A stretch of DNA of 64,000 nt from an archaeon (lineage in GTDB: Archaea > Nanobdellota > Nanobdellia > Woesearchaeales > UBA9642). Below are positions 41,286 to 51,482 of this stretch, piece after piece (within the stretch, counting starts at the first letter, position 1; each line of letters starts with the position of its first letter). The DNA is taken from positions 62,001-126,000 of the forward strand of contig JAGVGF010000003.1 of assembly GCA_020057295.1 (NCBI GenBank). The letters run 5' to 3'. The notes under the pieces are model-generated. The model made no database searches, had not been told where the DNA came from, and saw only the letters and a list, made by a program, of their open reading frames with translations. A program made the position numbers and the translations under genes.

Positions 41286-41317
41286 ATGTACAAATTTTTA
41301 TAATTATATTCTTTTGT

Positions 41318-42817
41318 TTAATCTACTTGTTTTTTCTCTGCTGCTAGAATCATATTAGTAGGAGGATATTCTATTTTCTCTAAGTTCTTTCCGTTCATTA
41401 CGTATAAATTAACTTTTCCCGTATACATTTTATCTATAATATATTTACTACTAAATGTTTTTGAACCATTAACTACTCTATATCCGATTTTGTTCAATTT
41501 TTTTGTCCAATCACTAAAACTCCAGAATCCAAATTCTTCGTGCATTTCACTCTTCCAATTATCCGTGTAGTTCATTTTACTTATGTACTCGTATGCATTC
41601 TGTAAGGTTGTTTTGATATATGTTTTGTTTTTTATAACTGTTTTAATATAGGTTATTTTTCTCTTATTGAAATCTTTGACAAACTGGAAAAATTTATGGT
41701 ATGTTGATAGTTGGTTTATTTTTCCAGAACTTTTTCCATCTGTGCTATTTAAATCCATATAGACTATTTTCTCTCCATGTTCTGGTCCGACCACATCACG
41801 TATTATTATTCTTCCACCATCTAATAACTGGTTATGCGTATGTTCCAAAACTTTTACAAGTTCTTTTTCACCAATATATGAGTACACTTCATGAAGAACT
41901 GAAGAGTATATAAATGAATTTATAGTGTTATTCTTAAAATTCTGATCCATGATATTTCTTCTATAAAAAAACACGAAAGGATTGGAGTAATCCTGTAACT
42001 TACAATATTCGTAGAATTTTCTTGTAGCTTCAATGCCTATTATATCTGATTCTGGAAAATTCTTTGCTAACAAGTTAATCAACGCTCCAGTTCCGCATCC
42101 AACATCAACAATTTTTCCTTCGCAAATGAAAGGCTTTATATCATTAAATTTGAATTCCATATTCTGGTCCATTCCTTTAGCATATGTTCCATAATCTCTG
42201 GTGTCTGTTATATCTGCATCTTCATTTAGTAATCCGTCCGAAAATAATTCTATTATTAAATCTCCTACATTATATTCTAAGAATATGTCTTGGGTTGCTG
42301 ATGAAGCATATTTTTTCCAATTATTGTCATTTTTCCAGTTTTTTCCTGATTTAACTAATATATTGATTACCTCAAAAGGTCTTAATGTTGAATACTTATT
42401 TTTTCTTTCATCTAAAAGTTCTGCTGGTAAATTTTTGAATTTTAATTTCCTAAATTGTTTAATAACATCTGGTGTAGAACAAGCAAGTATAGTGTTTGCT
42501 GGAGTTAATTTTTCCTGTCCTTGATAGAATATCTGACTTATTATGTATTTAGCGAATTTCTCTGTCTGTTGAACATCTGGTACAGGATATATTTTAACTT
42601 CACAGCCGAGATCCCTAGATAATTTTTCTATTGCCATAGATCTTAAGTATAAAGGCACAGGATTTCTTCTGGTGTTCGAATGATTTGCCGATGTTATTGC
42701 AAATATTATTTTATCAACTTTTAATCCATCAATACCTTGATCAACTATTGATCTTAAGTAAGTGTATTGAAAATTTGTTAACATATGATGTCTTCCAGGG
42801 AATAATATGCTTACCAT
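41318..42817 (-). CDS. Nucleotidyltransferase-like domain fused to SAM-dependent methyltransferase
   Basis: N-terminal ILFPGRHHMLTNFQYTYL...NHSNTRRNPVPLYLRSMAI...YSTLRP; C-terminal IVDVGCGTGALINLLA. Confidence 0.7.
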   Translation of the reverse strand: MVSILFPGRHHMLTNFQYTYLRSIVDQGIDGLKVDKIIFAITSANHSNTRRNPVPLYLRSMAIEKLSRDLGCEVKIYPVPDVQQTEKFAKYIISQIFYQGQEKLTPANTILACSTPDVIKQFRKLKFKNLPAELLDERKNKYSTLRPFEVINILVKSGKNWKNDNNWKKYASSATQDIFLEYNVGDLIIELFSDGLLNEDADITDTRDYGTYAKGMDQNMEFKFNDIKPFICEGKIVDVGCGTGALINLLAKNFPESDIIGIEATRKFYEYCKLQDYSNPFVFFYRRNIMDQNFKNNTINSFIYSSVLHEVYSYIGEKELVKVLEHTHNQLLDGGRIIIRDVVGPEHGEKIVYMDLNSTDGKSSGKINQLSTYHKFFQFVKDFNKRKITYIKTVIKNKTYIKTTLQNAYEYISKMNYTDNWKSEMHEEFGFWSFSDWTKKLNKIGYRVVNGSKTFSSKYIIDKMYTGKVNLYVMNGKNLEKIEYPPTNMILAAEKKQVD

Positions 42818-42848
42818 ACCATTATAAAAACCTAAACATTTAAATACC

Positions 42849-42869
42849 TTATTGTTTTATAGACATGAA
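42849..42869. promoter_or_regulatory. Weaker NAD operator-like site 5 in the divergent promoter
   Basis: TTATTGT-TTTATAG-ACATGAA. Confidence 0.35.
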
Positions 42870-42902
42870 GTCAAATTAAAGCTGAAAATTAAAGGTGTTG
42901 GG

Positions 42903-43562
42903 ATGGATAACGAGTTGTCTAAATATGAAAAGCCTTCTGTAACTGTAGATACGGTTATTTTTAGTATAAAAGAAAATGATTTGAAAGTTTTATTAGTAAA
43001 AAGATCTTCTTCTCCGTTTAAGGATAAGTGGGCTATTCCTGGAGGATTTGTCAAGATTGATCAATCTCTAGAAGATGCTGCAAAATTTAAATTAGAAGAA
43101 AAGACAGGCGTTAAAGATGTATATTTAGAACAATTATACTCTTTTGGCAGTCCTAAAAGAGATCCTAGGGGACGAGTTATAACAGTAACATATTTTGCAT
43201 TAATAAATTCTGATAATGTAAAGCTTAAAGGCGATGATGCTAAGTGGTTTTCCATTACTGAATTACCACAAGTTGCATTCGATCATAATACAATATTAGA
43301 TTATGCATTAAAAAGATTAAAATGGAAATTTGAGTATACCGTTGTAGCATTTTCTTTACTACCTAAAAAATTCACTATGACTCAAGTTCAAGATTTATAT
43401 GAAATTGTTTTTAATCAAAAATTTGATAAGAGAAATTTTAGAAAGAAAATTTTATCTCTTAATATCCTTGAAGAACAGGAAGTTATGAGGAACGTTTCAT
43501 TTAGACCGCCACAATTATATTCTCTAAAAGCAAATATTGGAGAGATAGTTAATATTTTGTAA
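42903..43562 (+). CDS. nrtR: NrtR-type Nudix-wHTH transcriptional regulator
   Basis: Nudix fold with degenerate box GGFVKIDQSLEDAAKFKLEEKTGV plus C-terminal KFTMTQVQDLYEIVFNQKFDKRNFRKKI wHTH. Confidence 0.85.
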   Translation: MDNELSKYEKPSVTVDTVIFSIKENDLKVLLVKRSSSPFKDKWAIPGGFVKIDQSLEDAAKFKLEEKTGVKDVYLEQLYSFGSPKRDPRGRVITVTYFALINSDNVKLKGDDAKWFSITELPQVAFDHNTILDYALKRLKWKFEYTVVAFSLLPKKFTMTQVQDLYEIVFNQKFDKRNFRKKILSLNILEEQEVMRNVSFRPPQLYSLKANIGEIVNIL

Positions 43563-43583
43563 ATCGCTTATTTTGTGAACATT

Positions 43584-45461
43584 ATGAATAACACTCTAGA
43601 TTATAAAAAGATTGGATTGAAGGCCGGTTTGGAGATTCATCAGCAGCTTGATACGAAGAAATTATTTTGTGATTGTCCTTCTGAAATGAGAGATGATTCT
43701 CCTGATAAGACTGTTAAAAGAGTTTTGAGAGCGATTGCTGGAGAGACAGGAGATGTTGATATTGCCGCGAAAGCAGAAATGGAAAAAGGCAAAAATTTTG
43801 TGTTCGAATATTATGATGACACAACATGTCTTGTGGAATTGGATGAAGAACCTCCACATGCGATTAATAATGATGCTTTGAATGTTGTTCTGCAATTTTC
43901 TAAAATTGTTGATGCACAAGTTGTTGATCAAGTTCATGTTATGAGAAAGACTGTTGTTGATGGAAGTAATGTTTCAGGATTTCAAAGGACAGCTCTTGTT
44001 GCAAGAAATGGAATAATGCCTGTAGATATCTCAGAAGGATCTGAGTCTAAATCGGAATCAAGAATTTTGAATGTTGCTATTGATACTTTATGTATTGAAG
44101 AGGATGCTGCTCGTATAATTAAAAGAGAAGCAGGACAAGACATTTACCGATTAGATAGACTAGGAATTCCATTAATTGAAATTGCAACAGGTCCTGACAT
44201 GAAAACTCCTAAAGAGGTCAAAGAGGTTGCTGCACACATTGGAATGTTGCTCAGAAGTACAGGAAAAGTAAAGAGAGGTTTAGGAACAATCAGACAAGAT
44301 GTGAATGTTTCTATCGAGAGTGGTGCAAGGGCAGAAATTAAAGGTGTTCAAGATTTAAGATTAATCGATACTGTTGTTGAGTTGGAAGCATTACGTCAAG
44401 TTAACATGCTTAAATTACGTGAAGAGATGCGTGTAAAAGGAATTAAAATCGAAAATTTAAATGATGAAGTTAAAGATTTTACTGAAGATTTCAGAACTGT
44501 TCAAAAAGGGTTCATAAAAACAGGAATAGATTCTGGACTTAAAATATACGGTAAATCTTACGCATTATTCAAAGGATTCTTTGGTTATGAGATAAATCCT
44601 GGCAGAAGATTTGGCACAGAATTAAGTGATAGAATTAAAGTTTTAGGATTAAACGGTCTTATTCACTCGGACGAAGTTTTAGAAAAATACGGAATAATTG
44701 ATATAGTTCAACATATTTATCATAAATGTGAATTGGGTTCAGATGATGGCATAATATTTATTCTAGGTTCTGAAGATAAATGTTTATTAGCATTCAAAAA
44801 AATTGATGATTCAATAAAATATTTTTTAGAAAAAGGTTTATCTAAAGAAGTAAGAAATGCGAAAGAAGACGGAACATCACAATTCTTAAGACCTATGCCG
44901 GGAAGTAGTAGAATGTATCCAGAAACAGATATTCCGGTAATACATCCAACATTAGAAGGTGTTGGGATGCCAGAATTAATTAAGGATAAGACAGAAAGAT
45001 TTGTTAAAGATTATGGATTACCAAAACAGGTTGCTAAAGAATTAATCTTTGAACCAAATTTCGAACTATTCGTTAAGAAATATCCTCAAATAAAGGCGGT
45101 AACTATTGCTGAAGGTTTAGATAGTATGTTAAAAGATCTTAAAACAAGATACTCCTTGGATGTTCAACCATCATTCGAACAATACGATCAAATATTTTCT
45201 AAATTAAATACGGGCGATATTGCAAAGGAAGCATTATTTGAGATTTTACTTGCTATTGGAAAAAACGAACAAGGAAAAATTATTGATTTCTCAAAATATC
45301 AAACTAATGAAGATGAAGTTATAGAATTTATTACTCGAACAATCTCTGAAAAACCTGGATTGAATAGCAATGCTATTATGGGTTTAGTAATGAAAGAATA
45401 TCGTGGAAAGTTTTCAGGACAAAAAATACTTGAATTAATTAAGAAATACAAAGGAGAATAA
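43584..45461 (+). CDS. gatE: Glu-tRNA(Gln) amidotransferase subunit E
   Basis: GLKAGLEIHQQLDTKKLFC; GatB/E-type body and C-terminal tail. Confidence 0.93.
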   Translation: MNNTLDYKKIGLKAGLEIHQQLDTKKLFCDCPSEMRDDSPDKTVKRVLRAIAGETGDVDIAAKAEMEKGKNFVFEYYDDTTCLVELDEEPPHAINNDALNVVLQFSKIVDAQVVDQVHVMRKTVVDGSNVSGFQRTALVARNGIMPVDISEGSESKSESRILNVAIDTLCIEEDAARIIKREAGQDIYRLDRLGIPLIEIATGPDMKTPKEVKEVAAHIGMLLRSTGKVKRGLGTIRQDVNVSIESGARAEIKGVQDLRLIDTVVELEALRQVNMLKLREEMRVKGIKIENLNDEVKDFTEDFRTVQKGFIKTGIDSGLKIYGKSYALFKGFFGYEINPGRRFGTELSDRIKVLGLNGLIHSDEVLEKYGIIDIVQHIYHKCELGSDDGIIFILGSEDKCLLAFKKIDDSIKYFLEKGLSKEVRNAKEDGTSQFLRPMPGSSRMYPETDIPVIHPTLEGVGMPELIKDKTERFVKDYGLPKQVAKELIFEPNFELFVKKYPQIKAVTIAEGLDSMLKDLKTRYSLDVQPSFEQYDQIFSKLNTGDIAKEALFEILLAIGKNEQGKIIDFSKYQTNEDEVIEFITRTISEKPGLNSNAIMGLVMKEYRGKFSGQKILELIKKYKGE

Positions 45462-45462
45462 T

Positions 45463-46326
45463 ATGATTATTGAACTCAGCTTGATATTCGCTTTTCTTGC
45501 AATGTTTTCTTGGGGGATTGGAGATTTTCTTATACAAAAAGTTACACGAAAATTAGGCGATCTAGAGACTCTTACATGGATAGGTGTTGTAGGAAGTATA
45601 TTCTTGCTTCCTTTTGTTTGGAAAGATATAACTCTATTTTCTATTCCTGGGAATATGTTTCTAATAATAGGACTTGGCGTAATAACATTTATCGCTGCAA
45701 TACTTAATTTTGAAGCGTTGAAGAAAGGAAAGATTTCTGTTGTCGATGTAGTACTAGAAATTGAACTACCTATAACAATAGCTTTAGGATTTATATTTTT
45801 AGGAGAGACATTAACAACAATTCAGGCAATAATTATATTCTTTATATTGTGTGGAATAATATTAATAGCAACACAATCATTCAGTCACTTTAAAGCAAGA
45901 ATAGAACGAGGAGTTATAATAGCAATAATTGCATCAATATTTATGGGTGGAGTAAATTTCTTGACAGGTGTATCGGCAAAACAAATAACTCCTTTAATGG
46001 CTGTATGGGGGCCATGGGTGGTTTTTACAATAATATGTGTGATTGTGATATTGTTTAGAGAGGGTCCAAGAAATCTTATTAAAAATGCTTCAGAAAATAA
46101 AAAATTAATACTTTGGATGGGTATCATAGATACGCTCGCATGGGTATTTTATGCATTTGCAGTTCAAGATTATGAAATTTCTATAGTTACTGCAATCACA
46201 GAAAGTTATCCTGCAATAGCATTAATACTTGGTGTTTGGTTAAATAAAGAGAGAATATTATCTCATCAATGGATTGGTGCCGCTTTAGCTTTAATATGTA
46301 GTGTGCTTCTTGCCACTACACTTTAA
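45463..46326 (+). CDS. EamA/DMT-superfamily transporter
   Basis: Ten hydrophobic segments, two EamA-like halves. Confidence 0.8.
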   Translation: MIIELSLIFAFLAMFSWGIGDFLIQKVTRKLGDLETLTWIGVVGSIFLLPFVWKDITLFSIPGNMFLIIGLGVITFIAAILNFEALKKGKISVVDVVLEIELPITIALGFIFLGETLTTIQAIIIFFILCGIILIATQSFSHFKARIERGVIIAIIASIFMGGVNFLTGVSAKQITPLMAVWGPWVVFTIICVIVILFREGPRNLIKNASENKKLILWMGIIDTLAWVFYAFAVQDYEISIVTAITESYPAIALILGVWLNKERILSHQWIGAALALICSVLLATTL

Positions 46327-47154
46327 TTATACTACTCTAATATATACTGTCTTGTCTGGATGTGCTCTTTGTTCAAAACTTTTTCTTCCAATCTTTAATA
46401 ATTCATCTTCATCAGAAATACCGCTAGAATATAATTTTCCACTAACCATTAGCATATCTAATTGTTCATCAAGCGTAGATATTGGTGGTCCGAAACAATT
46501 TATAACAAGCGAACAGTTCTGCAGCACAGAAGGTAATTTTTTGTCTCCGAAAAAATATTTTACTGATCGAATATGTTCTCGTTGTATGGCTTTAAATATT
46601 TCTTTCACACATTTTAAATTATGCTCTATAAATGTTCTGTCTACATCTTTTTGAGCTAATTCTATTGATAATCTTTTAAGATCAACATATACTTTTTCGT
46701 AATCGAACATATCAATAATTATTGGCGCTTCTCCTAATTTATGACCTTGTCTTAAAGCATATTCCACAGGCACATTACTAAATCCATTTCCAATAAATGC
46801 TACTTTGCCACGTTCTGAATATAATCTTGAGGTTATTCCAGGAATTTCTTTCTCTATTTCTTCAATAGTTCTAGCAGTGATTCCTATACCACCTATCCCT
46901 TTAGATCTTTGTAATTCTTTAGCTTCCTCAACCATTATTTTATTATATTCTTCTCTCGTCATTAAATCCTTAAAATTATCATAACCCATTCCGATGCTTT
47001 CAGCTAACGTTATTAATTCAGTATCACACATATTGCACGCTCTCTGTGGACTACTAAATACTATTCCGTTAGGACTTTCATCATAACTATATCTTATACC
47101 GCTTTTAGTTGGCTGTAGAGACTCTAGAATCTTCTGTAAATCGTTTTTGTTCAT
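46327..47154 (-). CDS. Uncharacterised protein, possible methyltransferase/Rossmann fold
   Basis: GKVAFIGNGFSNVPVEYAL glycine-rich segment. Confidence 0.45.
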   Translation of the reverse strand: MNKNDLQKILESLQPTKSGIRYSYDESPNGIVFSSPQRACNMCDTELITLAESIGMGYDNFKDLMTREEYNKIMVEEAKELQRSKGIGGIGITARTIEEIEKEIPGITSRLYSERGKVAFIGNGFSNVPVEYALRQGHKLGEAPIIIDMFDYEKVYVDLKRLSIELAQKDVDRTFIEHNLKCVKEIFKAIQREHIRSVKYFFGDKKLPSVLQNCSLVINCFGPPISTLDEQLDMLMVSGKLYSSGISDEDELLKIGRKSFEQRAHPDKTVYIRVV

Positions 47155-47211
47155 TTCAGTTCTCGCGATAGTTTTTTATATCTTAGATAGGAATTCCAAA
47201 GATTTTATAAA

Positions 47212-48366
47212 ATGTTCTATTATCCTAAATTCATGGTAGAACCGTTATGTAAATATTTTGGCGAATGCGGCGGATGTGCATCTCAACAAATATCGTATGA
47301 TAAACAACTTGAGAGTAAGCAGCAGTTAGTTGCGAATAGGACAAATGTTCCACCAGAATTTGTTAAAGTTTTTTCTGATAAAGAATATCACTATAGAAAC
47401 AGGATGGATTTAGTTTTTAATCCCCGAGGGATAGGACTCAGGAAGAAAGGTGATTGGAGAACTACTATAGATATAGAGACATGTGTAATAGGTAATGAAC
47501 GTTTAAATGAACTAATAAAAGAGATTAGACAAAATTTTAGAGATGTAGATGCATTCGATATAAGAAAAAGTCAAGGAACATATAGATATGTAGTTATAAG
47601 AACTCCCGGAATAACTTCAGAAACATCCACATCATCAATATCTTTCGTTTTAAATGAGGATTCAAATAAGACAGGCGAAGCTATTGATAAAATAAAACAT
47701 TATGCGAAAATAAGTACTGCGAATAATATTATTGTCACATACGTTCCAAGACAAACGGATATGAGTATTTCAGAAGAGTTTTTCGTTGTAAAAGGAACAG
47801 ATATGTTGAAAGAAACATATCTAACAAGGGAATTTACTTATTCTGTTCAAGGATTTTTCCAAAATAACACAATCATGGCAAACAAAATGCATGAGTATGT
47901 TCGCGGTTTATGTGTAAAATATTCTGATAAGAAAATGACTTTACTTGATTTATATGCTGGTGTAGGAACTTTTGGAATTAATAACGCGGAATTATTCAAT
48001 AATGTTCATATCGTTGAATCTGACAAGCATTGTGTTGCTGCAGCAAAAATAAATATTGAAACGAATAAAACATTAAATGCTGTAATCACAGAACTTGATG
48101 CAATGCAACTAAAAAAAATTGAGCTTCCAACAAACAGCGAACTTTTCGTTATAACTGATCCTCCACGTTCAGGAATGCATCCAAAAACAATAGAACACTT
48201 GAATAAATTAAAACCGAAAGTCATAATCTATATTTCATGTAATGTTGATCAATTAGGAAAAGATTTACCTAAATTTAAGGATTATGAATTAAAATCTGTA
48301 GCCATGTTTGATTTATTTCCACAAACACCGCATGTGGAAGCGATTGTAGAATTGTTATTAAAATAG
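47212..48366 (+). CDS. TrmA/RumA-type RNA (uracil-C5)-methyltransferase
   Basis: CKYFGECGGCASQ Fe-S motif, DPPRSGMH, YISCNVDQL. Confidence 0.9.
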   Translation: MFYYPKFMVEPLCKYFGECGGCASQQISYDKQLESKQQLVANRTNVPPEFVKVFSDKEYHYRNRMDLVFNPRGIGLRKKGDWRTTIDIETCVIGNERLNELIKEIRQNFRDVDAFDIRKSQGTYRYVVIRTPGITSETSTSSISFVLNEDSNKTGEAIDKIKHYAKISTANNIIVTYVPRQTDMSISEEFFVVKGTDMLKETYLTREFTYSVQGFFQNNTIMANKMHEYVRGLCVKYSDKKMTLLDLYAGVGTFGINNAELFNNVHIVESDKHCVAAAKINIETNKTLNAVITELDAMQLKKIELPTNSELFVITDPPRSGMHPKTIEHLNKLKPKVIIYISCNVDQLGKDLPKFKDYELKSVAMFDLFPQTPHVEAIVELLLK

Positions 48367-48500
48367 ATTCGTCACTTGTTCCAGACAAAAAACCACCAAA
48401 ATATACTATCTCGTAATTTAATCAATTTATTTATCCTGTCATATTCTATGAAATGATAAACTTTATATAATTCCTAGAAGAGTGATTGTTAGGGGGTTTT

Positions 48501-51476
48501 ATGGTATATAGAATTGAAGTATTTTCAACTATTCCAGACATGCGTGCACGTGTGAGATTAAAGAAGCTTCAAGCTGAAAAATTCTTTGTTGATGCATTAG
48601 AAATTGTTGATGTATATACAATTGATAGTTCTTTAACTTTACATGAAGCTACACAAGTTGCTGACATTCTTTCTAATCCTGTAACTCAAAAAACTATTGT
48701 CAGGGCTTCAGAAGATGATACAGAGAGATTATATTCTGATTTTAATCAAGTTATAGAAATAGGATTTCTTCCGGGTGTAAAAGATAATGTCGCATCCACA
48801 GCGCGTGAAATAATACAAGATTTTTTTAAGAAAAAATTCTCTTCAGGAGAAGATGTCTACACATCACAGATGTTCTATCTTAAAGGAAATTTTTCAGATG
48901 ATATCATAAAAAAGATTGTGGATTCATTATATAATCCTTTAATCCAACGTGCCAGTGTTAAATCTATAAAGGGAAAAATATTGTTTACAGTTCCTAAAGT
49001 AAAACTTACAGTAAAACCTTCTGTAGATATTATTCCCATACTTGAAATGGATGATGAACAACTCGCAGTTCTTGGAAAACAAGGGATACTAAATCCTGAT
49101 GGTACAAGTAGAGGACCTCTTGCACTGAATCTTTCATATATGAAAGCAATTCAGTCATATTGTAAAAAAATAGGTCGTAATATAACGGATATTGAATTAG
49201 AATTTATTGCACAATCTTGGAGCGAACATTGCAAACATCCAAAATTCGCTGATCCAATCGACGAGATTCCGGAAGGTCTTTTCAAGAGATATATTAAATC
49301 TGCAACGAAAGAAATTCGTAAGGCAAAAGCTTCTGAAGATTTTTGTGTTTCTGTTTTTACAGATAATTCCGGAGCGATAGTTTTTGATGATGAATATCTT
49401 ATAACAGATAAATGTGAAACACACAATAGTCCATCAGCGTTAGATCCTTTCGGAGGATCAATAACTGGAATAGTTGGTGTAAATAGAGATACTATAGGAT
49501 TCGGTTTAGGAGCTAAGCCCATAATAAATTGTTATGGTTTTTGTTTTGCAGAACCAACAGATACTCAACCACTGTATAAGGGAAAAAACTTTACACAAAA
49601 GATGCTTTCTCCACGTAGAATAATGGAAGGTGTTATTGAAGGTGTTAATGTTGGAGGAAATTGTTCTGGAATTCCGACACCTCAAGGATTCATTCTGTTT
49701 GATAAAAGATACAAAGGAAAACCGTTAGTTTTCGTCAGAACTTTAGGCATTATACCAAGAGAGACAACTGGAAGAAAAAATTATGAAAAGAAAGCAAACG
49801 CGGGAGATTATATTGTAATGATTGGTGGACGTGTCGGAAAAGATGGTATTCATGGAGCAACATTCTCTTCCGAAGCTATGGACTCGGGAAGTCCAGCAAC
49901 AGCAGTACAGATTGGCGATCCGATAACACAGAAAAAATTTAGTGATGCAATAGTCAAAGAAGCGAGAGATTTAGAGTTATATTCTAGCATAACAGATAAT
50001 GGTGCAGGTGGATTATCAAGTTCTGTTGGTGAAATGGCAAAAGAATCAGGAGGATTTCATGTAAATCTTGAGGGTGTTCCAGTAAAATATCCTGGACTAG
50101 CTCCATGGGAGATATGGATTTCAGAATCACAAGAAAGAATGAGTGTGGCTGTTCCAAAAAATAAGTGGAACTCCTTTTTAGAATTAATGGAAATGCGTGG
50201 TGTTGAAGCAACCATCATTGGAGAGTTTACTAATTCAGGCAAATGTGTTGCCGAATATAATAATAAAAATGTTATAGATATGGATATGGAATTTGTTCAC
50301 GAGGGACTTCCTAAAACACATATTCAAACGCAACCCAAAAATGAAGTTTATGAAGAACCATCATTCGATGTCCCATCAGATTTAACACCTTCAATAAAAT
50401 CTATGTTAGCACGTAATAATATTACTAGTTATTCTTTCATATCACAACAGTATGATCATGAAGTTCAAGGAGGTTCTGTCTTAAAACCTTTACAAGGAAG
50501 AGGGTGTGTAAACGCAGATACGACAGCAGTAAGACCTTTAGTTAATTCTCAAAAGACTGCAATAATTTCTCATGGTTTGAATCCATCGTATAGTGATATA
50601 AGTACATATCATATGGTAGCATGTGCGATTGATACAGCAATAAGAAATAGTATTGCTGCAGGAGCAAATTTAAATCATTTAGCTCTGATGGATAATTTCT
50701 GTTGGTGCAGTGCTGATGATCCTGTGCGTATGGCTGAATTAAAGGATGCTGTGAAAGCATGTTATGATTATTCTATATTATACGGTACACCGTTTATTTC
50801 TGGCAAAGACAGTATGTATAATGATTTTAGGGGATTTGATCATGAAGGTAAACCAATAAAAATATCTATCCCTCCAACATTACTTGTATCCACATTAAGC
50901 GTGGTTGATGATGCAAAGAAATTAGTTTCACTAGATGCAAAAATACCAGGAGATTATGTTTATGTTTTAGGCGAAACTCGCGAAGAACTTGGTGGCTCAG
51001 AGTATTATGCTATGGTTGGTGAACAACAACGCGGAAAAGGTTATGTCGGAAATATTGTTCCTAAAGTTGATGCTACAAAAAATAAAAAATTATACGAAGC
51101 GTTAAGTAAGGCAATAACTGAAGAGATTGTTTCTTCTGCACAAAGTGTTCATCGTGGCGGAATTGCTGTAGCACTTGCTAAAACTGCATTAGGCGGAATG
51201 CTTGGAATACATATCAACTTGACATTCATTCCAGGAACTGTAAAAAGATCAGATAGCATATTATATTCAGAAAGTCAAGGAAGAATTGTTGTAACTATCG
51301 ATCCGAAAAAGAGCCAATTGTTTGAAAAAATGATGGGAGGAAATATTTTTGCTCGAATAGGAATAATAACATCAGATTCCTTATTTAAAATAACAGATAG
51401 CGCTGGAAAACTCATAATAAATACAGATATTAAAACATTACATAATGATTATACTTCGACATTTGGAGGGTATTAG
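48501..51476 (+). CDS. purL: Phosphoribosylformylglycinamidine synthase, PurS-like domain fused to PurL
   Basis: N-terminal PurS-like segment; SEHCKHPKF, CETHNSPSALDPFGG, SGKDSMYND. Confidence 0.93.
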   Translation: MVYRIEVFSTIPDMRARVRLKKLQAEKFFVDALEIVDVYTIDSSLTLHEATQVADILSNPVTQKTIVRASEDDTERLYSDFNQVIEIGFLPGVKDNVASTAREIIQDFFKKKFSSGEDVYTSQMFYLKGNFSDDIIKKIVDSLYNPLIQRASVKSIKGKILFTVPKVKLTVKPSVDIIPILEMDDEQLAVLGKQGILNPDGTSRGPLALNLSYMKAIQSYCKKIGRNITDIELEFIAQSWSEHCKHPKFADPIDEIPEGLFKRYIKSATKEIRKAKASEDFCVSVFTDNSGAIVFDDEYLITDKCETHNSPSALDPFGGSITGIVGVNRDTIGFGLGAKPIINCYGFCFAEPTDTQPLYKGKNFTQKMLSPRRIMEGVIEGVNVGGNCSGIPTPQGFILFDKRYKGKPLVFVRTLGIIPRETTGRKNYEKKANAGDYIVMIGGRVGKDGIHGATFSSEAMDSGSPATAVQIGDPITQKKFSDAIVKEARDLELYSSITDNGAGGLSSSVGEMAKESGGFHVNLEGVPVKYPGLAPWEIWISESQERMSVAVPKNKWNSFLELMEMRGVEATIIGEFTNSGKCVAEYNNKNVIDMDMEFVHEGLPKTHIQTQPKNEVYEEPSFDVPSDLTPSIKSMLARNNITSYSFISQQYDHEVQGGSVLKPLQGRGCVNADTTAVRPLVNSQKTAIISHGLNPSYSDISTYHMVACAIDTAIRNSIAAGANLNHLALMDNFCWCSADDPVRMAELKDAVKACYDYSILYGTPFISGKDSMYNDFRGFDHEGKPIKISIPPTLLVSTLSVVDDAKKLVSLDAKIPGDYVYVLGETREELGGSEYYAMVGEQQRGKGYVGNIVPKVDATKNKKLYEALSKAITEEIVSSAQSVHRGGIAVALAKTALGGMLGIHINLTFIPGTVKRSDSILYSESQGRIVVTIDPKKSQLFEKMMGGNIFARIGIITSDSLFKITDSAGKLIINTDIKTLHNDYTSTFGGY

Positions 51477-51482
51477 ATACAA

